A stretch of DNA of 62,455 nucleotides from Bacillota bacterium (GTDB taxonomy: Bacteria > Bacillota > Clostridia > Acetivibrionales > DTU013): positions 1-62,455 of the forward strand of contig JAEXNT010000086.1 in the NCBI GenBank assembly GCA_023439545.1, in the 5' to 3' direction. The notes under the pieces are model-generated. The model had not been told where the DNA came from. It did no database searches and worked only from the letters and a program-made list of their open reading frames with translations. Positions 7,425 through 14,964 of this stretch are shown here, one piece after another. The translations under genes and the position numbers were made by a program. Numbering within the stretch: the stretch's first letter is position 1; each line of letters opens with the position of its first letter.

Positions 7425-8006
7425 TCAGGCAAGCACTCCATCGATCAGTCCGTATGCCTTTGCTTCTTCCGCCGACATAAAATAATCCCTTTCCATATCC
7501 GCATCAATCCTCTCCAGAGGCTGGCCGGTCAGTTCGCTGTATATTCCGTTCAGTTTGGCTTTTGTCCTCTGCATCCATTCCGCATGTATTCTTATATCCG
7601 TCGCCTGACCCTTGATCCCGCCTTCTACCCACGGCTGATGAATCAATATCTCGCTGTTGGGCAGCGCGAACCTTTTCGATTTAGCGCCGGCTACGAGCAA
7701 AAGGGATGCGGCGCTGGCCGCCATGCCTACGCAAATGGTTGAAACATCAGGCTTGATATGCCTCATGGTGTCGAAGACGGCAAACCCGGAAGTAACCGAC
7801 CCGCCCGGACTATTTATATAAAACTGTATATCCCTGTCGGGGTCCGAAGCTTCGAGAAAAAGCATCTGAGCAATTATAAGGCTGGCCGACTCATCATTGA
7901 TGATATCGCTCAAAACGACAATCCTGTCATTCAGCAATCTTGAATAAATATCATATGAACGTTCGCCACGGTTAGTCTGTTCTACAACAACCGGTACGAG
8001 ACTCAT
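7425..8006 (-). CDS. clpP: ATP-dependent Clp protease proteolytic subunit
   Basis: A 193-residue serine peptidase that forms the tetradecameric proteolytic chamber used with ClpX/ClpC ATPases in the cytoplasm. S98 lies in GMAASAAS, H123 in ILIHQP and the catalytic Asp is D174 in MERD; the oxyanion strand SPGGSVTSG is at 66-74. Length is normal for the family. ATG at 8006 follows AGGAGTG. No clpX or tig gene is adjacent, so this is probably an additional clpP rather than the housekeeping tig-clpP-clpX locus. It stands alone between regulator relics and an AraC gene on the same strand. Nothing in the sequence indicates a special substrate. Confidence 0.95.
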   Translation of the reverse strand: MSLVPVVVEQTNRGERSYDIYSRLLNDRIVVLSDIINDESASLIIAQMLFLEASDPDRDIQFYINSPGGSVTSGFAVFDTMRHIKPDVSTICVGMAASAASLLLVAGAKSKRFALPNSEILIHQPWVEGGIKGQATDIRIHAEWMQRTKAKLNGIYSELTGQPLERIDADMERDYFMSAEEAKAYGLIDGVLA

Positions 8007-8045
8007 AAGCGATCACTCCTCAAAAATAAATTAAACCGCTGGCTA

Positions 8046-8453
8046 TCAGGCCGCCATGCACTTCGCTCCATAACTCGAAGATGACACAATGGTCCTCGCA
8101 GCTTTCCCGCGCTCCGCAGGCACAATGGTCCTCGCGGCATTCCTGTAATTCCTGGGGCATATTCCGTATTGCCTCTTAAAGGCCCTTGAAAATGATTCTT
8201 CCGAACTGAATTGATACTTGAGGGCTATCCCGGTGATATCTTCCTCCGTCCCGGCCAGCTCCGCTGCGGCCCTGGACAACCTTCTCGTCCGGATATAATT
8301 CATCACCGACGTCCCTGCTTCTCTGCGAAAAAGCCTGTGGAAATGGAATTCCGAAAAGTATGAGCGCTTTGCTATATCATCCAGTTTGATATCGTCACAC
8401 AAATGTTTTTCAATAAAATCGACCGAAGCTCCTATATCAAGTTTATTACTCAT
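8046..8453 (-). CDS. Short AraC-family regulator, DNA-binding domain only
   Basis: A 135-residue protein consisting of a two-helix-turn-helix AraC domain (about 8-105: IKLDDIAKRSYFSEFHFHRL, then EEDITGIALKYQFSSEESFS with the FSRAFKRQYGICPRNYR end) and a 28-residue tail. Family members of this type usually carry a GyrI-like effector domain of about 150 residues after the HTH, which is absent here. The tail contains the duplicated hexapeptide AARTIV (DNA repeat with CACAATGGTCCTCGC twice on plus, about 8090-8135). ATG at 8453 follows GGAGG and is preferred over the in-frame start at 8474. It could be a natural SoxS/MarA-like short regulator or a truncation; the repeat at the broken end favours truncation. 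Its targets are unknown. Confidence 0.75.
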   Translation of the reverse strand: MSNKLDIGASVDFIEKHLCDDIKLDDIAKRSYFSEFHFHRLFRREAGTSVMNYIRTRRLSRAAAELAGTEEDITGIALKYQFSSEESFSRAFKRQYGICPRNYRNAARTIVPAERGKAARTIVSSSSYGAKCMAA

Positions 8454-8757
8454 AATTCCTCCATTGCTCTCCAATTACGTTATCAATATATATTATACTG
8501 ATTGCTCAGCCCAATTACCTGACATTCCTTGCTAAAAATCATATTGATTCGGAACCTGTTACCGGTCCGCTGATCAAGTAGAGCATATCCGCTGGTACCG
8601 AAAAAAGCTTAGCCCGCTGCCTTAAAACAAAAATAAAGGCTTCCGGGGTTTGATTCCCTGAAAGCCTATTAATTATTCCGATATAGTATTAACCGTTTTG
8701 TCCATATTAACCGCTCTGCCCATATTAATCGTTTTGATCCTGTTAAGCGCCCCTGTC
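8454..8757. other. Intergenic stretch between the AraC gene and the nucleoside importer
   Basis: This 304-bp gap holds a TATAAT-type -10 on minus at 8497-8492, suited to the AraC gene but with a poor -35. It also contains the terminator at 8622-8668 and the 18-bp tandem array at 8687-8758. Nothing coding is apparent between 8500 and 8620. Confidence 0.5.
8622..8668 (-). terminator. Rho-independent terminator of the nucleoside-importer operon
   Basis: On minus, AGGCTTTCAGGG and CCCCGGAAGCCT form an imperfect 12-bp stem (8637-8667), followed by TTTATTTTTGTTTT. It lies about 90 bp past the last permease gene and ends that transcript before the AraC gene. Confidence 0.8.
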
Positions 8758-8758
8758 C
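8687..8758. repeat. Four imperfect 18-bp tandem repeats
   Basis: Units on plus are TATTAACCGTTTTGTCCA (8687-8704), TATTAACCGCTCTGCCCA (8705-8722), TATTAATCGTTTTGATCC (8723-8740) and TGTTAAGCGCCCCTGTCC (8741-8758). The array lies exactly between the stop codon of the last permease gene and the operon terminator. Similarity falls off toward the gene. Confidence 0.8.
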
Positions 8759-9738
8759 TACCGTTCCTCCCTGAAGTAAGCCTCGCCCAGGCTTGACGGC
8801 GGCTGGCTCTCCAGGTTGTTACGCTTGCTCGCAATAACAAGCACTATGATCGTCACAACGTAAGGAAGCATTTTGACCAGCTCCTGGGTAGCTCTTGTGA
8901 GTCCCGGCAAGTAGATATAGAGAATGTACAGCCCGCCGAACAGGAAAGACCCCCAGATCGCGTTTACCGGCTTCCACAACGCCAGTATAACCAGCGCGAT
9001 TGCAAGCCAGCCCCTGTCCCCGAAGCCGTTGTTGTTCCATGTTCCGCCAAGGTATTCCATCACGAAGTACAGTCCGCCGAGTCCGGCAATAGCAGCGCCG
9101 GTTATGGTTGAAACATATTTGTACAATGACACGTTGATGCCTGCCGCATCCGCGGTTGCAGGGCTTTCTCCCACTGCGCGCAGGTTCAGTCCCTTTCTTG
9201 TCCTGCTCAGATAAACGGTTAAAAAGATCGCTATTACTATCGCCAGATATGTCAGAAATCCGTAGGAAAACAGCAATTTCCCGATTACCGGCGCCTTGGA
9301 AAGTCCCGGTATGGCCGCACGGTAAGCGGACGCCGTAGTGCTTACGGAAATCTGCCCGACGCCGCCGGCCAGCTTGGAAATGGACCCTCCGAAGAAATTG
9401 CCGAAGCCCACGCCGAACGTTGTCAATGCCAGGCCGACAACATTCTGATTCGCACGAAGCGTGACTGTCAAAAAGCTGTAAAGAAGTCCTCCGAGAGCGG
9501 ACGCCAGAAGCGTTGCCAGCAGGGAAACAAGCAATCCGACGAATCCGTTGGGATTTGCGGTCGACCTCTCGTAGAAAAAAGCTCCCATCAATCCGGAGAT
9601 GCCGCCCATATACATTATGCCCGGAATCCCGAGGTTGAGATTACCCGACTTCTCTGTGATTATTTCACCGGAGGCGCCGAAAAGAATGCTGATCCCTTGC
9701 CCGATTGCTTTCTGGATAAACGTCAAAAGCAATTCCAT
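8758..9738 (-). CDS. Nucleoside ABC importer permease (NupQ-like)
   Basis: A 326-residue inner-membrane permease of the BPD_transp_2 (RbsC-like) class with about nine hydrophobic segments and glycine-rich loops (FGASGEIITEKSGNLNLGIPG at the start, typical of the second permease of BMP-type systems; split reading). The loop RAVGESPATADAAGINV at about 183-199 is the conserved coupling segment contacting the ATPase. It follows the first permease by 1 bp. With the ATPase and BMP lipoprotein upstream it makes a four-gene importer of the NupNOPQ (YufNOPQ) type, which imports guanosine and other nucleosides in Bacillus. Linkage to xpt under a guanine riboswitch supports a purine nucleoside substrate here. 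Confidence 0.88.
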   Translation of the reverse strand: MELLLTFIQKAIGQGISILFGASGEIITEKSGNLNLGIPGIMYMGGISGLMGAFFYERSTANPNGFVGLLVSLLATLLASALGGLLYSFLTVTLRANQNVVGLALTTFGVGFGNFFGGSISKLAGGVGQISVSTTASAYRAAIPGLSKAPVIGKLLFSYGFLTYLAIVIAIFLTVYLSRTRKGLNLRAVGESPATADAAGINVSLYKYVSTITGAAIAGLGGLYFVMEYLGGTWNNNGFGDRGWLAIALVILALWKPVNAIWGSFLFGGLYILYIYLPGLTRATQELVKMLPYVVTIIVLVIASKRNNLESQPPSSLGEAYFREER

Positions 9739-9739
9739 A

Positions 9740-10855
9740 TTATCGTACCTCCTTTTTCTTCCTATGCAGCTCTACTTTGTAATTGATGAAAAACTCGCAC
9801 CCTATCAGGAAAAACAGCAGGATCCCGGTGATGATATCCGAGGCGTTCTCGTTCAAACCATACTTGGTGGCTATCTGTATGGAGCCCTGCTGCATGAATA
9901 CCAGAAAAGCGGTTACGAGAAGCATTGCCCACGGATTGAATTTCGACATCCACGCAACGATGATCGCAGTAAAGCCCCTGCCGCCTCCGGTGCTTACGGA
10001 GATCGTATGGCTTCCGCCGCTTACGATAATAGCTCCCGCCAGACCGCAGATCGCTCCGGACAGTATCATGGTCCGGATGATAACCTTCTTCACGTCAATG
10101 CCTGCATACCTTGCCGTATCGTGGCTTTCTCCCACCACGGCGATCTCGTACCCGTGTTTGCCGTATTTCATGTAAATATAGATGCCAAAGGTGATTGCCA
10201 AAACAATTACAACATTCCAACCGTATGTCTGACCGAACAATTTGGGGAGCCATCCCTTCTGCGTGGCCGAATTGATAATGCCTACCGTATTCGAGCCCGA
10301 CGGGTTCTCCCAGTATACGATGCAGAAATTGATGAACTGGATCGCAACATAGTTGAGCATGAGCGTAAACAGTGTCTCATTGGTGTTTAAATGCGCCTTG
10401 AATACGGCAGGGATCACTCCCCATATGATTCCCGCAAGGCTGCTCGCGGCAAAAATCAAAACAAGCAGCAGCCAGTTAGGCATGGTATCTCCGAAGTAGA
10501 TCATCATTGCAGCAGTAGCAGCGCCGCCCATCAACAGCTGGCCTTCCGCCCCGATATTCCAGAACTTCATCCGGAAGGCGGGAGTAAGCCCGATGGCAAT
10601 GATCAGCAACGTCATCATTTCACGGATCGTAACCCAGAGACGCCTGCTCTTGCCAACGGCTCCATCGACAATGCTCAGGTATACCTTGATGGGATTTTGT
10701 CCTGTAATTGCCACAATGACAAGACCGCAGACGACAAGCGCAAAAACAACTGCGGCCAATCGTATCGCCCATGCCTTGAAATTCGATATTCCGGCGCGTT
10801 TTGTAATTCGGAACAACGGTTCTTTATTTGCAATTGCGTTATTTTCCATGCTCAT
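9740..10855 (-). CDS. Nucleoside ABC importer permease (NupP-like)
   Basis: A 371-residue permease with about ten membrane spans. The extended N-terminus (about 25 residues before the first span) and the MKFWNIGAEGQLLMGG stretch are typical of the first permease in BMP-family importers. The ATPase-coupling loop reads EIAVVGESHDTARYAGIDVKK, split here, with the AVGES-type motif. The start overlaps the ATPase stop by four bases (ATGA), indicating translational coupling. It acts as a heterodimer with the product at 8758-9738. Specificity is not readable from the sequence alone. Confidence 0.88.
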   Translation of the reverse strand: MSMENNAIANKEPLFRITKRAGISNFKAWAIRLAAVVFALVVCGLVIVAITGQNPIKVYLSIVDGAVGKSRRLWVTIREMMTLLIIAIGLTPAFRMKFWNIGAEGQLLMGGAATAAMMIYFGDTMPNWLLLVLIFAASSLAGIIWGVIPAVFKAHLNTNETLFTLMLNYVAIQFINFCIVYWENPSGSNTVGIINSATQKGWLPKLFGQTYGWNVVIVLAITFGIYIYMKYGKHGYEIAVVGESHDTARYAGIDVKKVIIRTMILSGAICGLAGAIIVSGGSHTISVSTGGGRGFTAIIVAWMSKFNPWAMLLVTAFLVFMQQGSIQIATKYGLNENASDIITGILLFFLIGCEFFINYKVELHRKKKEVR

Positions 10856-12387
10856 TTCGTATGTCCACCCTTTCCAGAGCCCGTCATCATAAGTCCGAGC
10901 TCTTCTTTCGCAGACTTACGCGCATCGACGATCCCGGCCACTTTACCTCCGGCCAGCACCAGGATGCGATCACAAAGTTCAAGCAGTACGTCCAGGTCCT
11001 CGCCTACACAGATAACTGCTACGCCTTTGTTCTTCTGTTCATTCAAAAGGTTATAAATCGTATAAGAAGAATTGATATCCAGCCCGCGGACCGGATACGC
11101 CACCATCAGCACGGTGGGGCTTGATGCGATTTCCCTTCCGAGCAGGATCTTCTGTACGTTTCCGCCTGAAAGCTTCCGCACGGGGGTGTCCACACCCGGC
11201 GTAACCACATCGAGCTTGTCAACTACCGCAAGCGCCAGATCTCTCGGCTTCTTGCGGTCTGTGTAAAAATACTTGCCGTTTTTGTAACTCCTGAGCATCA
11301 TATTGTCGGTCAGGTCCATGGAACCGACAAGTCCCATTCCAAGCCTGTCCTCCGGGACAAATGCCAGACTGATATGCAGATCCCTGATATCGGCAGCCTT
11401 CATATCAGATATTTTCTCCGTAGTTCCTTCAGGCGAATAATACAGTATCTCGCCGCTCTCGATCGGCTGAAGGCCGGCAATGGACTCCAGCAATTCCTTC
11501 TGCCCGCTTCCCGCGATCCCTGCGATACCAAGTATTTCGCCTCCCGACGCATGGAAGGATACTTCCTTCAGGATGGTCAGGCCTTCCTTGTTTTTGCTGG
11601 TGATACCTCTTACTTCAATCCTTTTCTGTGGTTTTACCGGGTCCGTGCGGTCTATATCCAGGCTGACCTTTGCTCCTACCATCATTTCGGCCAGTGAATT
11701 CACCGTGGCGTCCGCGGTATTTATGGTACCGGCGTACTTGCCCTTTCTCAGGACTGCAACCCGGTCCGATAATTCAAGGACTTCATTCAGCTTATGGGTA
11801 ATGATGATTATGGATTTTCCGGCCTTCTTCATATTGCGGAGAACGTCAAACAGCTTGTTCGTCTCCTGCGGGGTCAGGACCGCCGTGGGTTCGTCAAGTA
11901 TCAGGATATCCGCGCCGCGGTACAGTACCTTGACGATCTCGACCGTTTGTTTTTGTGACACGGACATATCGTAGATCTTTTGTGAAGGGTTCAGGTCGAA
12001 GCCATACTTCTTTGTCAGCTCGTTAATTTCGGCAGTGATTTGGTTCATTTTAAGGAGCGCCTTGCCCGGCAGACCCAGAATGATATTTTCCGCCGCAGAT
12101 AATACGTTGATCAGTTTGAAATGCTGATGGATCATACCGATCCCGAGCGCAAAAGAATCTTTTGGGGAGCGGATGGTGACCTCTCTGCCGTCTATGAAAA
12201 TCTGTCCTTCGTCCGGAAAATAAATTCCTGAAAGCATGTTCATCAGGGTCGTTTTGCCGCTGCCATTCTCCCCCAGTATGGAAAGTATCTCGCCTTTCCT
12301 GACGGACAGGCTGATATTGTCATTTGCTATGACGTCACCGAATCGTTTCGTGACATTTTTCAATTCAATTGCGTTGTCCTGTTTCAC
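10852..12387 (-). CDS. Nucleoside ABC importer ATPase, tandem domains (NupO-like)
   Basis: A 511-residue ATPase of two fused ABC domains. Domain 1 has Walker A GENGSGKT (39-46), signature MSVSQKQ (141-147) and Walker B ILILDEP (161-167). Domain 2 has a P-loop replaced by GIAGSGQKE (290-298, lacking the GKT), signature LSGGNVQK (406-413), and a Walker B in which the expected DEP is AYPVRGLD. One degenerate site is the rule for the RbsA/NupO group. It energises the two permeases encoded directly downstream and overlaps the first by 4 bp. The BMP lipoprotein lies 216 bp upstream, across a hairpin and a 9-bp repeat array that may lower expression of this part of the operon. Confidence 0.92.
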   Translation of the reverse strand: MKQDNAIELKNVTKRFGDVIANDNISLSVRKGEILSILGENGSGKTTLMNMLSGIYFPDEGQIFIDGREVTIRSPKDSFALGIGMIHQHFKLINVLSAAENIILGLPGKALLKMNQITAEINELTKKYGFDLNPSQKIYDMSVSQKQTVEIVKVLYRGADILILDEPTAVLTPQETNKLFDVLRNMKKAGKSIIIITHKLNEVLELSDRVAVLRKGKYAGTINTADATVNSLAEMMVGAKVSLDIDRTDPVKPQKRIEVRGITSKNKEGLTILKEVSFHASGGEILGIAGIAGSGQKELLESIAGLQPIESGEILYYSPEGTTEKISDMKAADIRDLHISLAFVPEDRLGMGLVGSMDLTDNMMLRSYKNGKYFYTDRKKPRDLALAVVDKLDVVTPGVDTPVRKLSGGNVQKILLGREIASSPTVLMVAYPVRGLDINSSYTIYNLLNEQKNKGVAVICVGEDLDVLLELCDRILVLAGGKVAGIVDARKSAKEELGLMMTGSGKGGHTK

Positions 12388-12415
12388 AAAAAATCCTCCA
12401 AAAATCCAAGGTCAT

Positions 12416-12487
12416 CGGATTAGCCGGATCTGCCCGATCTGCCCGATTCACCGAATCTATCGAATCCGCCGGATCCGTCCGATTCAC
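12416..12487. repeat. Eight imperfect 9-bp tandem repeats
   Basis: On plus the units are CGGATTAGC, CGGATCTGC, CCGATCTGC, CCGATTCAC, CGAATCTAT, CGAATCCGC, CGGATCCGT and CCGATTCAC, head to tail with a conserved C-[CG]-[GA]-AT core. The array lies in the transcribed spacer between the BMP lipoprotein gene and the ATPase gene, 29 bp before the ATPase start. It is not translated in the operon direction. Confidence 0.8.
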
Positions 12488-12526
12488 CGGCGCCGCTCCT
12501 GTTTACAATACCCCTGCAAAGCATTT

Positions 12527-12555
12527 TGCGGAACTGCTTTAAAAGCAGTTCCGCA
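12527..12555 (-). other. Intercistronic stem-loop after the BMP lipoprotein gene
   Basis: A perfect 14-bp inverted repeat, TGCGGAACTGCTTT and AAAGCAGTTCCGCA, with a single-base spacer. No U-tract follows on minus. It lies 48 bp past the lipoprotein stop, so an RNA-stabilising or partial-termination role favouring the binding protein is likely. Confidence 0.7.
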
Positions 12556-12603
12556 CTGAATATAAAAGTCTTATGAAAATATAATCGTCAAATAACAGTA
12601 CTA

Positions 12604-13878
12604 TTATTTCGCCTTTTCCGTGATACCGTCGATTCTCAGGTCAAATGCCGGTGCGGAGATCAGTTCGGACTCATGGAAGTATCCGTCCTTGACATAGTCG
12701 GCATATTTTCCGAAGTTCTTGGAATCCGAGGTGATCAGGTCTTCAATGGACTTGCCGCCGATCGTGAAGGTCTTGGTATCAAATACGTGAATGGTACCGG
12801 CCTTGATGGCGTCTTCCACTTCCTTGACCTTGTCGGCGGTTCCCTGTGCAACGACTTTGTCATTCAAAGGAGAAATGCCAACTGCTCCGTCAACATAGCC
12901 CTTGCTCCAGTCGATGTCTATCGGCGTACCGTCGATAACGCTCTTGACAGCATAGGTATAATACGGACCCCAGTTGATCGTTGCCGAAGTCAAAGCGGTG
13001 TTCGGTGCAACGGTAGTCATGTCAACGTTGTAACCTACGCAAGGTACTACGGCTTTTTCAGCAGCGGTAGGAGCGCCTGTAGTATCCGCATGCTGGCTGG
13101 TCAGTTTGCAGCCGTCTGCGATAAGCTGGGTAGCGACTTCATTCTCGCCTGCCATATCAGCCCAGCTGTTGGTGTACTGGACTTCCATCGTTACGGAAGG
13201 AACTACGCTCTTTGCTCCGAGGAAGAAGGAAGTATATCCGGAAACCACCTCTGCGTACGGGTATGCGCCGACATATCCCATCTTTGCCTGATCGGCAGTG
13301 ATCTTGCCGCTATCGATCATTTCCTTGAGCTTGAGACCTGCTACGACGCCCGAAACATAACGGGATTCATAAACAGCGGTGAAGAAGTTGTGCACGTTGG
13401 GCTGGCCTGAGGATTTAGCCTGGTAACCTGTTGCGTGGCAGAACTGGATGTCGGGGTATTCTTTAGCTGCCTGAAGGATGTAGCTCTCATGGCCGAAGCT
13501 GTTGGCAAATATAATGGTGCAGCCCTGTTCAGCCAGATCGACGGCTGCATCGTAGCAGGACTCGTCTTCCTTGATGCCCGTCTTCTCGATTACCTGATCG
13601 TCAGATAAGCCGAGCGTTTTCTTCATTTCGTCGATACCTGCCATATGAGCGGCGGTATAACCTTCGTTTTCATCGCCAATGTAGATGATTCCGACTTTGA
13701 CATCAGGCGCCTTGCCTGCAGTTTCAGCTGCAGTCGATGCTTCTTCTGCCGCTGTTGTTGCTGCCGCCGTGCTTTCTGCTGTTCCTGCAGCCGAGCTGTT
13801 GTCAGCTGTATTGCCACAGGCGGCAAACAGACCAATGACCATAACCATTGCCAGTACCAAACCTAATACTCTTTTCAT
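12604..13878 (-). CDS. BMP-family nucleoside-binding lipoprotein (NupN-like)
   Basis: A 424-residue lipoprotein: basic start, hydrophobic core and lipobox LFAAC with C21, followed by a Ser/Thr/Ala-rich linker to about residue 58. The body is the BMP/PnrA fold: KVGIIYIGDENEGYTAAHMAG (split reading) at the start of lobe 1, an NSFGHE loop near 126-131, and GYVGAYPYAEVVSGYTSFFLG in the hinge region. Aromatic and Asp residues of this family stack and bind the nucleoside. ATG at 13878 follows AGGAGG. It precedes the ATPase and permeases and follows xpt by 111 bp without an obvious terminator, so all five genes may be one riboswitch-controlled purine-scavenging unit. Bacillus NupN is the closest functional parallel that I know. 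Confidence 0.9.
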   Translation of the reverse strand: MKRVLGLVLAMVMVIGLFAACGNTADNSSAAGTAESTAAATTAAEEASTAAETAGKAPDVKVGIIYIGDENEGYTAAHMAGIDEMKKTLGLSDDQVIEKTGIKEDESCYDAAVDLAEQGCTIIFANSFGHESYILQAAKEYPDIQFCHATGYQAKSSGQPNVHNFFTAVYESRYVSGVVAGLKLKEMIDSGKITADQAKMGYVGAYPYAEVVSGYTSFFLGAKSVVPSVTMEVQYTNSWADMAGENEVATQLIADGCKLTSQHADTTGAPTAAEKAVVPCVGYNVDMTTVAPNTALTSATINWGPYYTYAVKSVIDGTPIDIDWSKGYVDGAVGISPLNDKVVAQGTADKVKEVEDAIKAGTIHVFDTKTFTIGGKSIEDLITSDSKNFGKYADYVKDGYFHESELISAPAFDLRIDGITEKAK

Positions 13879-13989
13879 TGTGACCTCCTAAATTTTCTGT
13901 CTCTTGGACTTCTTTATAACATAATGCTTCTTCGCTTATGTCCTTAACTAAAAACGATACGGCTTCATCATGCCTCTTAGCCTATTGCT

Positions 13990-14559
13990 TCATCTGAAAA
14001 CGATGCGGCCCTCTTCCATCGAATCGATTATTGCAAGGGATTCAAGCCTTATACCCTTGCTGCGCAGTTCCTTCCCGCCCGGCTGGAAGCCTTTTTCAAT
14101 AGCTATTCCGACTCCGGCCAGCGACGCTCCGGCCTGCCTGACAATATCGGCCAGCCCGTTCACAGCTTTGCCTGCTGCAAGAAAATCATCCAGGATCAGC
14201 ACATGGTCATCCGCGCTGAGATATTTCTTCGAAATCCTGATCTTGTAGCTTTTCTGGCGCGTGAACGAATAGACCTCGCTCTCGAAAACCTCGGGATCCA
14301 GGTTCAGCGCCTCGGTCTTTTTTGCGAAAACGACCGGCACACCCAGGTGCAACCCTGCAAAACAGGCGATCGCAATGCCTGAAGCCTCTACCGTCAATAT
14401 TCTTGTTATTTTCTGATCTTCGAATATTTTCTTGAATTCCAGTCCGATATTGTTGAGAAGGGACACATCCAACTGATGGTTAAGGAAACTATCCACCTTG
14501 AGAATATGGGTGCCAATAGCACGGCCTTCTGTAAGTATTTTCTGCTTCAATTCTTCCAT
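13990..14559 (-). CDS. xpt: Xanthine phosphoribosyltransferase
   Basis: A 189-residue cytoplasmic type I phosphoribosyltransferase that joins xanthine to PRPP to give XMP. The PRPP-binding motif VLILDDFLAAGKA is near residues 119-131 and the start MEELKQKI followed by LKVDSFLNHQ matches the family throughout, including KKTEALNL and EKGFQPGGKEL. ATG at 14559 is chosen because it gives the family N-terminus; the TTG at 14580 would add seven residues and sits on the AAAGGG ribosome site. A guanine-type riboswitch lies about 130 nt upstream. The nucleoside importer downstream is on the same strand with only 111 bp between. Confidence 0.95.
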   Translation of the reverse strand: MEELKQKILTEGRAIGTHILKVDSFLNHQLDVSLLNNIGLEFKKIFEDQKITRILTVEASGIAIACFAGLHLGVPVVFAKKTEALNLDPEVFESEVYSFTRQKSYKIRISKKYLSADDHVLILDDFLAAGKAVNGLADIVRQAGASLAGVGIAIEKGFQPGGKELRSKGIRLESLAIIDSMEEGRIVFR

Positions 14560-14685
14560 GATAAGATTTAACCCTTTCAATCCTCAAATCCGTCAAACCC
14601 ATTTACTAGAAGTACTACAGGAGGAATGCTCAACGGATCCATCAATAAGGACTGGAAAGCGTCATAAGGCTATGACTTAAGCGAG

Positions 14686-14753
14686 ACCCCGTAGCCGGCT
14701 GTTAACGGCAGCCTGTAGAAACTTTCGGACCATATCACCGAAATTATACGAGT
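14686..14753 (-). ncRNA. Purine riboswitch, guanine class
   Basis: The minus-strand RNA matches the purine aptamer. P1 is CTCGTA with TACGGG; P2 is TTTCGG with CCGAAA closing loop TGATATGG; P3 is GGCTG with CAGCC closing loop CCGTTAA; the three-way core carries TATAAT and GTTTCTAC. The specificity base in GCTAC is C, which selects guanine, hypoxanthine or xanthine rather than adenine. It lies about 130 nt upstream of xpt. The expression platform is not obvious: GTCATA-GCCT-TATGAC forms a small hairpin, and CTACGGG of P1 could pair with CCTGTAG at 14621-14615, but no U-tract follows. Elsewhere the 405-bp gap 14560-14964 shows nothing else. Confidence 0.92.
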
Positions 14754-14964
14754 ATGCGACAAAATATGAAGTTATTTTCGGCTTGCCACCGACCTGATAT
14801 CGGCTTACTGCTCCAAGCAGCGAAGCCTTTTATGGATATTCTAGCTTATAGGTTTACAAAAAGCAAGATGGTTTTGTGAAGGGACGGAGAAATTGTCGAA
14901 AAATAAATTCTACCCCCGCAGGCTGTCATCTCCTCTGCTGCATCCACCTGCCAGGGATAATTTC

